64,000 nucleotides of DNA from Bullera alba (lineage: Eukaryota > Basidiomycota > Tremellomycetes > Tremellales > Bulleraceae), in assembly GCA_001600095.1 (NCBI GenBank), contig BCIX01000002.1:2542001-2606000 (forward strand). The letters run 5' to 3'. The notes beneath the pieces were generated by a model. The model had not been told where the DNA came from. It saw only the letters and a program-made list of their open reading frames with translations, and did no database searches. Within the stretch, counting starts at the first letter, position 1, and each line of letters begins with the position of its first letter. Position numbers and translations under genes: made by a program. Positions 1-11,845 of the stretch are shown one piece after another.

Positions 1-1354
1 GCGGCGGAATCTCCCTGCCAGGCCCCTGTGTCCTTGATGGCGACGACGTACATCGTATGCAGGACCGACTCCATGGTCAAAAGACAGAAGATGAAGCGTA
101 TCGAGTACGAGACTTTCTCGCGAGTTGAGATGGTCACCGGGGCCCGGATCTACAAGTTTGAATCAGCTTGGAAGTCCGACTCGACACGGACTGCAGCTGA
201 CCTGCCACATGAAGTCGTTGTAAGTGATGATGGGTCCGGCGATATATAGTGGCGGATAAAGGCAGTATGCCACGAAGTTGAAAAACGTGTAGTCCGTGGT
301 TGGGAGCGAAGTCTTCACTCTATCGCGATACGAAGCCGGAGAGGTTGTCTACATCACCAAAAAGGTCAGCAGTGTTGCTTGCCACTAACAGGCACAGCCG
401 ACTCACTCCGTTTGTCTCATGCCAGTGATAATCCAGACCGAAGGAGATTATCCTCAGCATTGTGATATTGAAACCGATAAACCATCTTGGCAAAACACCT
501 TGAAACTCGTCCTAAACAACCAATTTCGTGTCAGGATACAATGCAAAATCCTCCGCGCCGGACTTACAAGTTGTCCCAGGGCAGGATGCAGATCCCCTAG
601 ATGATACCCCTGATACTTGTGGTTAAAGAACAGGAGGACCATATTCCCGACTACCAACATTGCCGGCCAGAACTTCGCCACGGAGGGGTGTTTTGGCAAT
701 TTGGCAAGCGCATAATTGGCATATAGAATCCCCAGGATTTTGAACGTCGATAGGCCGTGAAGGATCAGCAGCATGATGATTGCGTAGACATTGATGAATG
801 CAATCCGGGCAGAGGGTGAAGGTTTGAATATCCGAGTTTGTAACGCAGAGAGGGCTAGGTAGCTCGATCCAAGGAGGAGTAGCGCTGGGAGGTTTGAGCG
901 GAAGGAGTGATATTGAGGATCACTATCATCCTATAAGACGGTCTCAGCACTCTGATCCCTTCTCCGATTATACCATTGAATGGATCGGTATGAGTGGGCT
1001 TACTCACCACCTGTCTGCCGAACAGCCATCCGGGCGATAACTTGTGGGCGTACTCGTCGTAGTTGGGGTGGTTGCCTAATACGACATATTTAGCTAGCTA
1101 ACTCCGGCCGCGGATGCTCGACCTTGTAGCTCACTAGAGCTCAACCTCATTGGCCAGTAGACCAACAATGGGACCACCAGCACAAAGGCCGCCGTGTAAA
1201 ACTTGAACTCCTTCGTCTGCCATCTTGGCGGAGAACCCTCCCCTAGAGCAACTTTGGAACCAGGTATCGAGATTGTAAAGTCCGTTACGTTGACTTTCCC
1301 ATTTGTTCCAGTATCCAAATCACCATTCAGAGGAGCGTACGCCTGTGGGGACAT
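1..1354 (-). CDS. GUP1: GUP1-like MBOAT membrane protein, 3' end beyond the window
   Basis: Glycerol-uptake-protein family member of the membrane-bound O-acyltransferase superfamily. Fungal Gup1 sits in the ER and plasma membrane and remodels GPI-anchor lipids. Exons read on the minus strand are about 1354-1135, 1075-1008, 930-568, 511-407, 348-202 and 149-1, all with GT-AG introns of about 50-75 nt. The joined reading gives the family signatures WQTKEFKFY near residue 42, [39 protein letters not shown] and [12 protein letters not shown], with several hydrophobic segments. The start is the ATG at 1354. The reading frame extends upstream but only to a GTG at 1489, so a longer protein is unlikely. 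A possible 50-nt 5' UTR intron (about 1428-1379) has good splice sites. The C-terminal half with the MBOAT histidine lies left of the window. Confidence 0.9.
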
Positions 1355-2227
1355 CGGATGGGGTTTAAAAGGCGATGACTGTACACAATGAGCGACGAAC
1401 TTTTGGAAATGCGATTCCTTGGGCTTACCCTGCTTCTGAGACCTGGAGGTTGGGTCATCGGACCGTCGGGGTATATGCCTTATGGGCACACTCTACCATG
1501 TCGAGCGTTCGGGGGATATACGAGTGATGTCGCTGTGGATCGGTGCTAAAGCAGGGGCCGATGTCGAAAGGATCTCGAGCTAGCTGAGCGACTGCCGGTG
1601 GAGGCAGAGACGCGACCCAAATGTGAGGGTACCGTGGGCAAGTGATCGACGACCGCGCAGGCCGGGAGAGAGGGGTCGATCGCTGGGAAGGGACGGCGAA
1701 GAGCCGTTGGCTGCTTGGCAGTAGGCGCTATGTCGTAGAGTACTGTACAATATGGTCATTGGACCTATCGTGGTACCTCGCTCGTCTGCCTGCAATACAT
1801 TGAGTCGACTCAGGCGGGACAGGCGGGAACTCAACCAGCATAACCAAGTCCGACCACCTATGCATTGCCATCCGTCGCAGAGTCGCTCATTGCCCCAGCC
1901 CTTATCAATCTCCCTACTTCACGGAGGACATCACACTAGAAGGTCATCTGAAGTATATGCCGGATCGCGGATGGGCGCGGAGAAGCAAGGAAGAGACCCA
2001 CATCTGAATTCCGACATTGGCTACGGCGGCAGGACTGCAGAAGCTGTCGTCTTGGATAACGGTCTGAGATATGCATGGTGTATCTCTTGATAACCTCGTC
2101 TAGAGCAACACTGATGGGATGGACGAATCAGCGAAGAAGTGAAATCGAGATTGCAACGACCAACGGACCAATATCGTCGTAGCGTTCTACTCGTACACGT
2201 TATGGCNCACCTTCGGTTCGCGCAAAA

Positions 2228-2471
2228 AGAATGACCGCGACTGGGCCCGGCCCCAGAATTTGACATCCCCGGGTCCGATCCCACGACCCAGAGCCCGACC
2301 TTTGGAGGTCCGCCTTTCACGGCAGCCCTCCGAAGGCTGTCGACTGGGCACGGGTCTGCGGTAACTACTCATCCGGTGGGTGTTGGGGTGGGTGGTGCGA
2401 CGGCCTAAAATCCCCAGGCCGAGGCGAACGATACCCCTGGGGTAAGGGGAATATAGCTACGCGGTCGGAGG
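2228..2471. repeat. Decayed duplicated repeat, copy 1
   Basis: Block A (about 2228-2363) begins ATGACCGCGACTGGGCCCGG and continues with CCCCGGG.CCGATCCC and GTCGACTGGGCA. Block B (about 2440-2471) carries AAGGGGAATATAGCTACGCG. Both blocks recur in the same order and orientation 370-430 bases downstream, with different spacing between them. No coding potential is seen. The repeat may derive from a short mobile element or a segmental duplication. A stretch resembling a Pol III B box (GGTCCGATCCC) is present in block A, but no tRNA fold is evident. Confidence 0.6.
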
Positions 2472-2596
2472 TGCGGCGGGTTGTGTGTGTGTATGTCGGT
2501 ATGCCTAGCGCAATGCTTGATTGGCGGTCGAATCCTACCCGTATAATACTGTAGATCAGTGTCATGCGACTGCGAGGAGCCAACAATTCATGCAAC

Positions 2597-2899
2597 AAGG
2601 ATGACCGCGACTGGGCCCGGTCCCAGTGTGTTTTGGTATCCCCGGGACCGATCCCGCAACCCAGAGGCCTCCTCGGGCTCTGATAAGCCACCCGAGGTGT
2701 CGACTAGGCATGGGTAGATGGGATCGGCGTGGATTGCCGAGGGCGCCGTGTGTTTTGAACAGATCAAGTCCGTAACATATCAAGTCCCGGCCATATGGGT
2801 TTGTTCAGGTTCCGTTCATATGGGTGGGTTCGGAAGATCAAGGCCGGACGTAGTCTTACCCCTTGAGGTAAGGGGAATATAGCTACGCGGTCGGTGGTA
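2597..2899. repeat. Decayed duplicated repeat, copy 2
   Basis: Second copy of the two-block repeat. Block A is about 2597-2725 and block B about 2866-2899. Block B shares at least 25 identical consecutive bases with copy 1, while block A has diverged by substitutions and small indels. The A-B distance is about 60 bases longer than in copy 1, so an insertion or deletion has occurred since duplication. Confidence 0.6.
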
Positions 2900-4350
2900 G
2901 AGCACATTGAGGGTATATAAACCGTTGTGGGGCGTGACGCTTAGACCCGGAGGCTCGAGCGCTTGGGTGATTTCTGAAGGTAATGTCAGAGAAGACTTCC
3001 AGTTTGTCACAGCCTACTGAACAGGACTCACCGGAAAACGATCAGGTCTACACCCTGTGGTGATCAGAAGACGGTTTCATCCGTGCATGTCGTCCAACAA
3101 CTTGATACTACCTCTCCGCCAAGAGCAACAACGAGCTCTCCGTCCAATACCCAGATCATCGGGTATGTTGGATAAAGCGTCTGTACGGAAGCTGTTCCGG
3201 AGCAGGCTGTAGCGTGACAGTAATCGCAATTGCGCCTTCTCCGCACCCATTGCCATCTCAGCCGTTGGAGTGCCCAGTATCAGATGATGGAAGTGAATAT
3301 GAAGTATTAGATGTATGCTGGACGCTGAGCTTTCAGCCACCGGGATCCCTGTCGATTATCGAGAAAGATGCGGTTCCCTTGACTCACTGCACATACTCCG
3401 GTATTGATGCACGATGTACGTACATTGGCGTCAGCTTGATTGAGTACTCGTAGTCACCATGCACTCATACCATCAGTCCTGGGTCCTAGTTGGCCCTCAT
3501 ACCATATCCGAGATGAGACTTTTCCCCCTTAAGTGGTTTGATGAGACGGGGTCACTAATTGGAATTGGTTGTGTTTCATCGCCGCCCCTCTCGCTTCAGG
3601 CGGAAGGTGGTGAAACGCCGACTTCTGTGGATGTAAACAACACGGGAAGACAAGTGAGCACCGCAGGGCGTCTGTCTGTTGATCAAGTGATCAGTCGCGT
3701 CGATGGACAGGGAAAGAGTCGGAAGGAATGAACGTCGCGACTGGCGTTAACGTTGGAGGGATGGACGTGGTGGAAAATTCCCTCTTTGGTCTTGGCGTCG
3801 AGGTACGAGCAGAGGCACAAGTTTTGAGCAGCGCAAAATCATGCTGCAAGCTTCGGGTGTTGATCCTGCATGACTGTGAAGAAGGGATATAAAGACGCAG
3901 CTGGCATCTAGCATACTCCCCAGAGTTGTTCATCACCATCTCAGCGTTCAGTGGATTTGAGTCGACGGTCAGCTTTGGGATCTAGGTGAGTGCTTAATTG
4001 AAAACAACGTCTGCCGCCGCCCAACCTTAATTCTTCTTCTCCACCCAACTACCTTTGATCGGACCACGTTCACCACAAAACCCCCTTTGTTATGATTGTT
4101 CTCCGCTGATCTCGCCTCGAATCACAGTGTGCATACACCTATCACTCGCCCCACACATTCACTCCCTTGTTCGACCCCGGAATCGGAACGTGGTCGATCA
4201 CTGCACATCAACCCTTCTTCCGACCCGACATCGGGCACCGTCACCTTTCTCGCCGCTGCACCAGATATAATAATCGCTCAGGTCTCTACGCGTTAACCTA
4301 TCTACATCCCCACTGCAACTCGACGTTACACACAAATCAGACTCCCCGCA

Positions 4351-7295
4351 ATGTGGGACAACATCGCGCATGCCTTGTACGGCAATCTCAACTCGCTATC
4401 AACATGGCAGAAACGTGACATCTCGTCCAATGTGATCGTGGGCGATAATCCAATTGTCTTTGACCCCTCGCACCCCATCACCCTCTTCATCGTTCAACTC
4501 TTCATCATCGTCGTCTTCACACAAGGAATCGGCTTCTTCTTTGGCTACATCAAGCAGCCAAAGGTTATCGCTGAAGTTGTCGGAGGAATTCTCTTGGGAC
4601 CAACGGTCATGGGACGCATACCCGGATTCTCAGACAGCATCTTTCCCAAACAATCAATCTCGTATCTCAACCTCATCTCAAACTTCGGTCTTATCCTCTT
4701 CCTCTTCCTCGTCGGGCTGGAGGTCGATGTGGGCATCATGAAGAAGAACGGAAAGAACGCCGCTCTTATCTCGGTCGTGGGAATGGTCGTGCCCTTCGGA
4801 CTTGGAGCAGCGGTCGCTGTACCCCTGTACAATAATTTTGTCGACAAGTCGGTCGTCACTTTCGGTCACTTCGTCTTGTTTGTCGGTGTTGCCATCAGTA
4901 TCACCGCTTTCCCCGTCCTCTGTCGAATCCTCACCAGCACAAAGCTCCTCGAGACTAGAGTTGGTGTCGTCGTCTTGGCCGCTGGTGTCGGAAACGATGT
5001 CGTCGGATGGGTTCTTCTCGCCCTGACTCTCGCTCTCGTCAATGCCAATGCTGGTGAGACTGCGGTCTACATCCTCCTAGCCGCCGTCGGATGGACTCTA
5101 CTCCTACTCTTCCCGATCAAATGGGGTTTTATCTGGCTGGCGAGACGGACCGGCAGTTTGACCAACGGACCCACACCTACCATGATGATTATCACTCTGA
5201 TGATCGTCTTCGCATCGGCTTTCGTCACTGGAATCATCGGCGTTCACCCTATCTTTGGCGCCTTCATTGCCGGTCTCATCATTCCGCACGAGGGAGGTTT
5301 CGCTATTGCCCTTGTGGAGAAGATCGACGATCTCGTCACCATGCTCTTTCTGCCAATCTACTTTGTCCTATCTGGTCTGTCAACCAACTTGGGCCTCTTG
5401 AACACCGGTACCGACTGGGGATACACCATTCTCCTCTGTGTCATCGCTTGGGTCGGCAAATTCGGTGGTTGCGCCGGTATGGCTCGAGGACTTGGCTACT
5501 CGACCCGAGAGAGCGGAGCGATCGGCATGCTCATGTCGTGCAAAGGTCTGGTCGAGCTCATCGTCCTCAACGTCGGTCTATCCGCTGGTATCCTCAACGT
5601 CAGGCTGTTCTCCATGTTCGTCGTTATGGCCGTCGTCTTGACATTCATCACTACGCCTTTCACCCTCTTGATCTACCCCGAGAAGCACAGGGAGAGCTCG
5701 ACTGGTGCCAAGGCGCTCAAGCGATCTGCCACGAGCGGTGATATCGAAAAGGACGGCAGGTCGGGCGACAATCTTGCTATCGGACCCGACGGCAGTGAGC
5801 GAATCAGTCGATGCTTGGTTGTGCTTCAAAGAATCGAGCATCTCGCCTCGGTCATGCTCCTCACTCAGATGCTCGAACCACCTACCACCAAGTCGAGAAT
5901 TCACTACAACAACGAGCTCAAACCCACCGGCAGCAAACTCACTGCCGACTCTGGTGACGTGGGAGAAGGATCAAGCTACTCTACCCCGGCTCACGGCACC
6001 GTCCCTCTACCGGAACTCAACGAGGATGGCCGGTTGACCACCTCTTCCAGCGGACCCATTTCCTCGCCCATTCAGCTCGATGCGCTCAAATTGATCGAAT
6101 TGACGGAACGAACCTACTCCGTTATGCAGTCTGCCGAGAAGGATCAATTGCTCCTCACCGACGATGCTCTCCAGCTATATCGACAGTTTGGCCGGCTTCG
6201 AGGGTTGGACATCACTCCGCACATTTCCATCGTCGGTCAAGACTCCTTCCCTCCCGCCGTCGCCGAGCACGCCGATCAACTCAGCTCTCAGCTCGTCATC
6301 GTGCCATGGATCATTCCAGCTTCCGCTTCCGTCGATGCCGCTGGACCCACCTCGCCCTCCGGTGAAGGGATGTCCACTAGCGTTTCTGCCACTTTCGGAT
6401 CTGGGTTGAACCCCTTCGAAGGCGTCTTTGGCGGCGGTAATAGCGACACGTCGACCGGTTCTCCCATGTACACCCACTTTATCCGCAGAGTCTTTAGCGA
6501 AACACCCACCAACCTCGCTTTGTTCATCGACAGGGGATACAGCGGTGGACTTGGCGGATCGTTCAGCTTTGGATCCGGTCAACACATCTTCATGCCATTC
6601 TTCGGCGGACCAGATGATCGACTGGCACTTCGGTTCGTGGTCCAGCTCTGCCATCACACCAATGTCACCGCGACGGTAGTCAAGATCAATCGACCAGAGG
6701 ATGACGAGTCGTCGAGCGAGTCGGGCGCGACGAGCGCAAAGGTGGAAATGTCAGAGTCTATGCAGGCGCATCAGACCGCGTTGCAGTCGAATCAATTGAC
6801 AGTGGGGCCTCACAGCTCGGTGAGCCAAAATCAAACCATCTCATAGAGATTTGCTAACTTTGCTTCTAGGACTACCCACAGACTGCCAACCGACTTGCCT
6901 CTGAAACTGCCGATGACATTGCCTGGTCGTACTACACCTCCCCATCGACTTCTCCCCCTCGATCGCCTCAGCTCGACTCTGCCATCTCCCGGATCTCATT
7001 CTGGACCAGATCCTCGGCCAACCCCCTCGGTCAGGCATTCGTCGACGCCGAGAACAGCGTGCAGCAACACGAGAAGCAGTGGCGCAAGATGATGGTCATC
7101 ATGGGCAGAGGAAGACGAGGTGCCGCTATCAACCACAACGCCGAAGCGACAAAGATCCTCACGGAGAAATCGCTCAACCCCAGTGTCGGAGCGGAACTCA
7201 GAAAGACAGTCGGAGATGCCGCCACGGCATTGATGCTTGGAGGAGGATACCCATCGCTGGCGAGCTACTTGGTGCTTGAGGCGGCCAAGGTGTGA
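4351..7295 (+). CDS. KHA1: K+/H+ antiporter (CPA2 family, Kha1-like)
   Basis: Monovalent cation/proton antiporter of endomembranes, implicated in yeast in K+ and pH homeostasis. Exons 4351-6819 and 6870-7295 (intron GTGAGC...GCTAAC...TTCTAG) encode 964 residues, in the usual range for fungal Kha1. Residues of about 45-440 form the sodium/hydrogen exchanger domain with about a dozen hydrophobic helices. They include the signature IKQPKVIAEVVGGILLGP near residue 70 and the ion-binding pair in GVGNDVVGW near residue 215. The remaining 500 residues are a hydrophilic cytosolic tail with Ser/Gly-rich linkers and several ordered blocks. Without the intron the frame would stop at 6846; splicing adds 141 conserved-looking residues. 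Confidence 0.93.
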
Positions 7296-7722
7296 TCGAG
7301 GGCAGAGTGAGGTTTGGGAAAGGGGTTTTTGGGAGGGAATGAAGAGGGATTAACGACTCTGCACGACTGGTTCTTAATGCCTTAGAGTGAACGCAACCTT
7401 TGTATACTATACTTTTTGTCTTGTATTGGTCAGCTGAGCTGTCGCCATTGTACCGATGCAATTGTCTTTCTATCGATACACTTGTCAGAACAGCCACGCT
7501 GCGAGCTAGAGGCAACAGACACGGATCTCTTGTCTCGACCGGCATCGTTGCAGCTGTCCACGATTAGCCTGGTTACTCATCGAGCCGGGTCCGAATGAGA
7601 CAGGAAGACATGACTTTTAGTACTTATCATCATGTGCATTCATCATCCCCCCGCCCCGCTAATTGAGAAGTGCAGTACTGTGACTGCTTATAGCCCAACT
7701 AATGGCTGTCCACGGCGAGATC

Positions 7723-8004
7723 TTACGTAGACTGGTACTCAATCGTATGGCCATAGCGGGACCTCATGACCTGCCAATTGTTATAAGAGGTAGTCAAGGC
7801 CACTGTGACCGGCTGGCCTTCCTTGCGCTCATAGACGGTGACTCCACGCCCCGTGGCGTCGTTGACTGACCTGTCGATGGAAACACCCAGGCCACTGTCA
7901 CTGGTGGTGGCCTCATCTTGAGCCGCCTGATCGGCGTTTCGAGAAGCGAGCACTGTGATGTCGCCGGTGGAGCTGATCTCGGAATAAGTGCTGATGGACA
8001 GCAT
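7723..8004 (-). CDS. Small orphan protein, 93 aa
   Basis: Not recognised. Single uninterrupted frame from an ATG. The reason to believe it is codon use: most third positions are C or G, as in neighbouring genes, through the whole frame. The protein is hydrophilic, begins MLSISTYSEISSTGD, has no signal peptide or membrane segment, and ends in an aromatic-containing stretch (NNWQVMRSRYGHTIEYQ). It faces KHA1 tail to tail, with a gap of about 430 bases. It could be part of a longer spliced gene, but no clear upstream exon was found. Confidence 0.5.
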   Translation of the reverse strand: MLSISTYSEISSTGDITVLASRNADQAAQDEATTSDSGLGVSIDRSVNDATGRGVTVYERKEGQPVTVALTTSYNNWQVMRSRYGHTIEYQST

Positions 8005-8651
8005 TCTGTGATTGGGTGGGTGACTGGGTAAGCGATTGATGAGTGAGTGGTCTGATAAGTGGTTGGGTGAGCGGGTGGGTCAATCGTTTACTGAGGGTCG
8101 GCGAAAATATGTAGGACTGTGGGTGAGCGTTGATTTTCGAGTCTTCATATCCCCTCTTGCGGGCTCGCTGTCCATCGAAGGCATGAAACACTTCGTGCGC
8201 CTTCTTCCGAGCACTGTGGATGGCGAGAGAGCGGATTCCTCCTGGTTTCCTTTCACTGCTGTCGATCGTACGTCTTCCAGATGGGGTGACATTATCTTGC
8301 TTGCATCTGCCAACCCTCTGCTCTCGTCTCACGCCAAGAGCGCTCGGGTAGATTGCTTCGAAGTCGAGATGTCACGCGTCAGAGGTCGCCGTTGTGCGCT
8401 GAGATGACCGTGATTGGCGCTCAGATCATATTGGCGAAGTGATGACGGGCGCCATCAAAGGAGCAATTCTCTTCCGCCGATATGTCGTACGTTCTCTTGC
8501 GTCCTACGCCTTATCAGTTCGGAAACTCCGTCGTGATGGCATGATGCAAGCGCGGAAGGCCGAGCTGCTTCTTGGGCCCGGACATGGAATCCCCACTATT
8601 CTTAGCCTGGACTTCGATCTAGAGCTTACATAGCGACTGGTCGCACAGAGA
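8005..8651. other. Intergenic interval
   Basis: No gene recognised. About 8010-8090 contains a degenerate run of GGGTGAG/GGGTGGG-like units, which would lie just upstream of the orphan ORF on the minus strand. The rest has no structure I can name. Confidence 0.4.
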
Positions 8652-9862
8652 TCATAACTGCGACGGCAATTGCGCATTGAGCGAAGCGATCAGTTCCGCC
8701 CCTATCCTCTGGCCCTCCTGCAAAGGCATCAGCGAGCTGAACTGGTGTTCCCTGTGGGCCATATAGCTCACCTTCAGTAGAGGCCTGACCTTCTCCGCTG
8801 GGATACCCTCCGTTCCTTCTAGCCTCATCCCGCACAGCTTTTGCTGTCGATTGAAGAACATGTGAATCTTGTCGGGACATGCTGATTCCTCTTGTGGCGT
8901 AGCGTCGAGGAAGAAGCCCTCGGCCTTTGGCAACTGGACGAATGGTCAGTATGGCACAGTGACCCGATAGATACCGCCCACGGGTAGAGAAAGACGTACG
9001 AGGTGTAATGTGATCAGAACTGGCAGCTCCTCTTTCCCCTCCAAAGGAATCGTTCCATCGCCCGAACCCTCCATATCCAGGTCCCATTCGTCGCCGCCTG
9101 TTCTGCCCTTTCCTTTACCGGCCTTTGTCCTGCCCGCCCTAACGGCAGCTTTGATCCCACTAAGGTCCGACTCGCCTTCCTCCTCGAAACCAGGTTTCGA
9201 GCCTGCTTCCCAGCCTATCCGCTTGGTCTTGGGGATCCGCAGGTCGGCAAATGCCGCTCGGGCGGCGATCATCAGTGTTGGCAGTACAGAGCCGGTCGAC
9301 GTGGATGTCAGTGTGAGGTGGAGATATGGGACGAAGTATCTAATCAACAAGTCAGGCGTGAAGAATGCAAGGGGAAGGTTCAAGGGAATGACCTACTTGG
9401 TGGGCGGTAAGATCGGTAGGTCTGGGATCGAGGGGACAAAGTGGTCCGAGATCATCGCTGCGTATTGCGTCGAGAGAGTTTGAATCGCTTGACTGCTCAG
9501 TTGGGGGTAGGCTTGAGGTGTACTATCGTTATCATCTGTATCAGCGGTTGCCATTGCAATAGAGTCGCCAATCCTATCACTCACACATCCACCGAGACTT
9601 TGGTCCTCCAACCTCCTCTTCCCTTTCCTTTGGCCGATAGGACATCTTCCACTTCCAGCCTGATTCCAGCCACTACTTCCGTCCCGTTGTCAAGCACCAC
9701 CCTCGAGCTGCCGCTGGCTTGAGGTGCGTCTCCGTAGGAAATGGCGAATGGTCGATGGGCGAGCAGCGATCGGCCGTCGGATCGAGTTGGAATCGTAGGG
9801 TGTGTCAGTCCAGTGATGATGTAGGACCTCTCCGAAGGTGAGAGCGAGTATGTGATGCTCAT
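8652..9862 (-). CDS. RRP42: Exosome core subunit Rrp42 (RNase PH-like)
   Basis: One of the six RNase PH-like ring subunits of the nuclear and cytoplasmic RNA exosome. The ring is catalytically inactive in fungi and animals and threads RNA to Rrp44/Rrp6. Five exons (about 9862-9585, 9522-9397, 9339-9000, 8933-8772, 8717-8652) join to 323 residues, close to the family length. The N-terminus SPSERSYIITGL...RSDGRS matches the Rrp42 start, followed by SGSSRVVLDNGTEVVAGIR and, after the second intron, FVPYLHLTLTSTSTGSVLPT. An insert of about 50 Gly/Lys/Glu-rich residues interrupts the second half. It shares a promoter region of about 270 bases with the divergent NSE3 gene. Confidence 0.85.
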
Positions 9863-10130
9863 AGCGAGTGGCAGGAGCTAGGAGGGTGATATGAATCGAT
9901 GATCTACGAGTGTAGCAATGCCAACCTTCTGCTCACTGTAAGTCTGCCAAAAGTCGAGCAGGTAAGTTGAACGATGATTTGTACGCGTGACACCGTGTGA
10001 AAGTTGAGTTTTGCCAATCCCCATGTTCAACACTTTGCTCTACGCGTCCACGCGATCTTGATTCTTCCTCTGATCACCCTCTGCTATTCTCCACAGCTAC
10101 TTCACCAATTTTATCCTCAACTCATCCACA

Positions 10131-11511
10131 ATGGCACGAGGAGGACCGTCTCAAGCTCAGAGGAGGAGGGACGATGACGACGACGATGATGACGATGTAG
10201 GAGAGAGTATGACCGCGACTCAAGCAGTCAAGAAATCCGGGCTGTCCGACAAGGTCAGTCTTGACCCTCACTTTCCAAGCTCTTCCGGGCAATCACTGAT
10301 CCAGTCTCGTAGGACATCCAAGAGAAAGCAGCTCAACTCGTCCGATTCGCCCTGTTCAACGAGTACAAGCGAAAACCAATGAAGAAGCCCGACATGCTCA
10401 AAGAGTGTAAGTGTCCGCTGATTATGGCCTATTTGGTTTAGCCCAAGCTGACACGATGCCCAGTCCTGCCGAAAGGAAGCGTGGCCTTCAACGCAATTTT
10501 TGAGTTGGCGCAGAAGCAGCTCAGGTCAGTCTTTGGCATGGAGATCGTCGAGCTCAGGGGCAAATACACAGATGGCGAGAAGAAGGGCAAGGGCAAGCAG
10601 AACGAGGAGGCTGAGAGTGATGGCGAAGGTGGTCCAAGGGCTTCAGGACCGAAAGAACGTGAGCTGTCCAATCTATGGTCGTTTCAGGAATACAGCTCAC
10701 TTTTTGATAGCCCCTGGGACCAAGACTTGGGTACTACGATCCGTCCTGCCCACCCAGCTACTGGCTTCAATGTCCCATCCCCGGCCCTTGCCCGCTTTCA
10801 ACGCCGCAGCTCGGCCCGTGAACCAAGATGGACCCCAAGACTCTGGCGCCCTCCTCAATTGGGAGAAAGGGGACGGAGCTGGATCTGGACACATTGCTCT
10901 ACTGGGCATACGAACCATCATCCTGTCTTTGGTCATGGTCATGGGCAGAGTCATCGAAGATGGTAAGTCAGCTAACTCTACAGTGAGTAAAGGAGCTGAC
11001 CATTCGTTTCAGAAAACCTGCACGTGCTCTTGAAGAAATTGAACTTGACCCGGGACACCATACTGCCGTACCAGTCCCCAGATCACAAAGAGCCTCCGAT
11101 GACGCTCGATCGATACCTGGACGTGCTGGCGCGACAGGGATACCTCGAGAAGATCAAGGTTCTGAATCCCAGCGGAAACTTGGAGGAGGCTCCCAAGTTT
11201 ATATGGCGTTGGGGACCGAGAGAGGTTGAATTCTCAGAAGTCGCCGCGGGGAGATTCATCGAAAGCATGTGGGTCAAGTTGCCGTTCGTCCAGTTCTGTG
11301 CCTAGTAGCTGTTTGGTCGTAAGAGCTGACAGATCTCAGCTTTGAGGACGGCGCCGAGTCCGATGACGAGGACGAGCCGGACAACTCGAGAGCAAGAAAC
11401 CAAAAGGCCCGACGGGACAGAATCGCCGAGAGGGAAAGTAAGAAACAGAAGTTGGTCAAGGATATCCAGTCAGCGGCAGGAGGTCCGCTCACTGGCAATC
11501 TGGACCCGTGA
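10131..11511 (+). CDS. NSE3: SMC5-SMC6 complex subunit Nse3 (MAGE domain)
   Basis: Kleisin-bridging MAGE subunit of the Smc5/6 DNA repair complex, partner of Nse1 and Nse4. Six exons (10131-10253, 10313-10406, 10464-10658, 10711-10962, 11013-11268, 11340-11511) join in frame to 363 residues. The first 25 residues are basic then strongly acidic (a run of nine Asp). The MAGE homology begins around residue 45 (KAAQLVRFALFNEYKRKPM) and continues through GRVIEDENLHVLLKKL, TLDRYLDVLARQGYLEK and FIWRWGPREVEF. A lysine-rich linker (GEKKGKGKQNEEAESDGEG) lies inside the domain between the two winged helices. The C-terminus is an acidic and then basic tail. Confidence 0.85.
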
Positions 11512-11845
11512 AGAGGTAAGAGGTGGATTAGCGCGGTCGGAGAGAGTATAGCAATAACTGGTCTGGAGGAGTGTGACGAGGTAGAGCCGCAGACAGCCAG
11601 GTAGTTGATCTGAGATCTGAAAACATCTGGTGGCCTGATAGATGCAACTCATCATAACGTGAATTGGTACCCAGTGATATGGGACGACGGCAAAGCTCGA
11701 CTTGTTGCACTATAATAGTTTTCATAACATCTTGACTGTGCCACGCAGGGCTGGTGGGATACATTAACTGTTCGTGCTACATGATTATGACTCCTCCTCT
11801 CTTCTTCACATCAACTACATTCCTATGTTGTCGATTTCATCTACC
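11512..11845. other. Convergent intergenic interval
   Basis: Lies between the 3' ends of NSE3 and the aspartic protease gene. It presumably holds both 3' UTRs and polyadenylation signals; no other element is seen. Confidence 0.4.

Larger units (their letters stand above)
1355..4350. other. Long gene-poor interval
   Basis: About 3 kb between GUP1 and KHA1. Short open frames exist on both strands, but none shows a known domain, a convincing splice structure or the C-rich third positions of neighbouring genes. It contains one undetermined base near 2207 and the duplicated repeat listed separately. The last 350 bases before KHA1 are pyrimidine-rich, as expected for a promoter and 5' UTR. A GTGAGT near 3987 could be the donor of a 5' UTR intron. 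Confidence 0.5.

Noticed and set aside
1355..1489. Longer N-terminus for GUP1
   Set aside because: The extension begins only at a GTG. It also contains a good donor and acceptor about 50 bases apart, fitting a 5' UTR intron. ATG 1354 gives the expected distance to the conserved WQTKEFKFY.
2245..2300. tRNA or tRNA-derived SINE in repeat block A
   Set aside because: A B-box-like GGTCCGATCCC exists, but the A box, anticodon arm and acceptor stem cannot be drawn, and the second copy has changed the box.
5091..5741. Open plus-strand frame of 216 codons inside KHA1
   Set aside because: Arg/His-rich out-of-frame reading of the antiporter gene with no family features.
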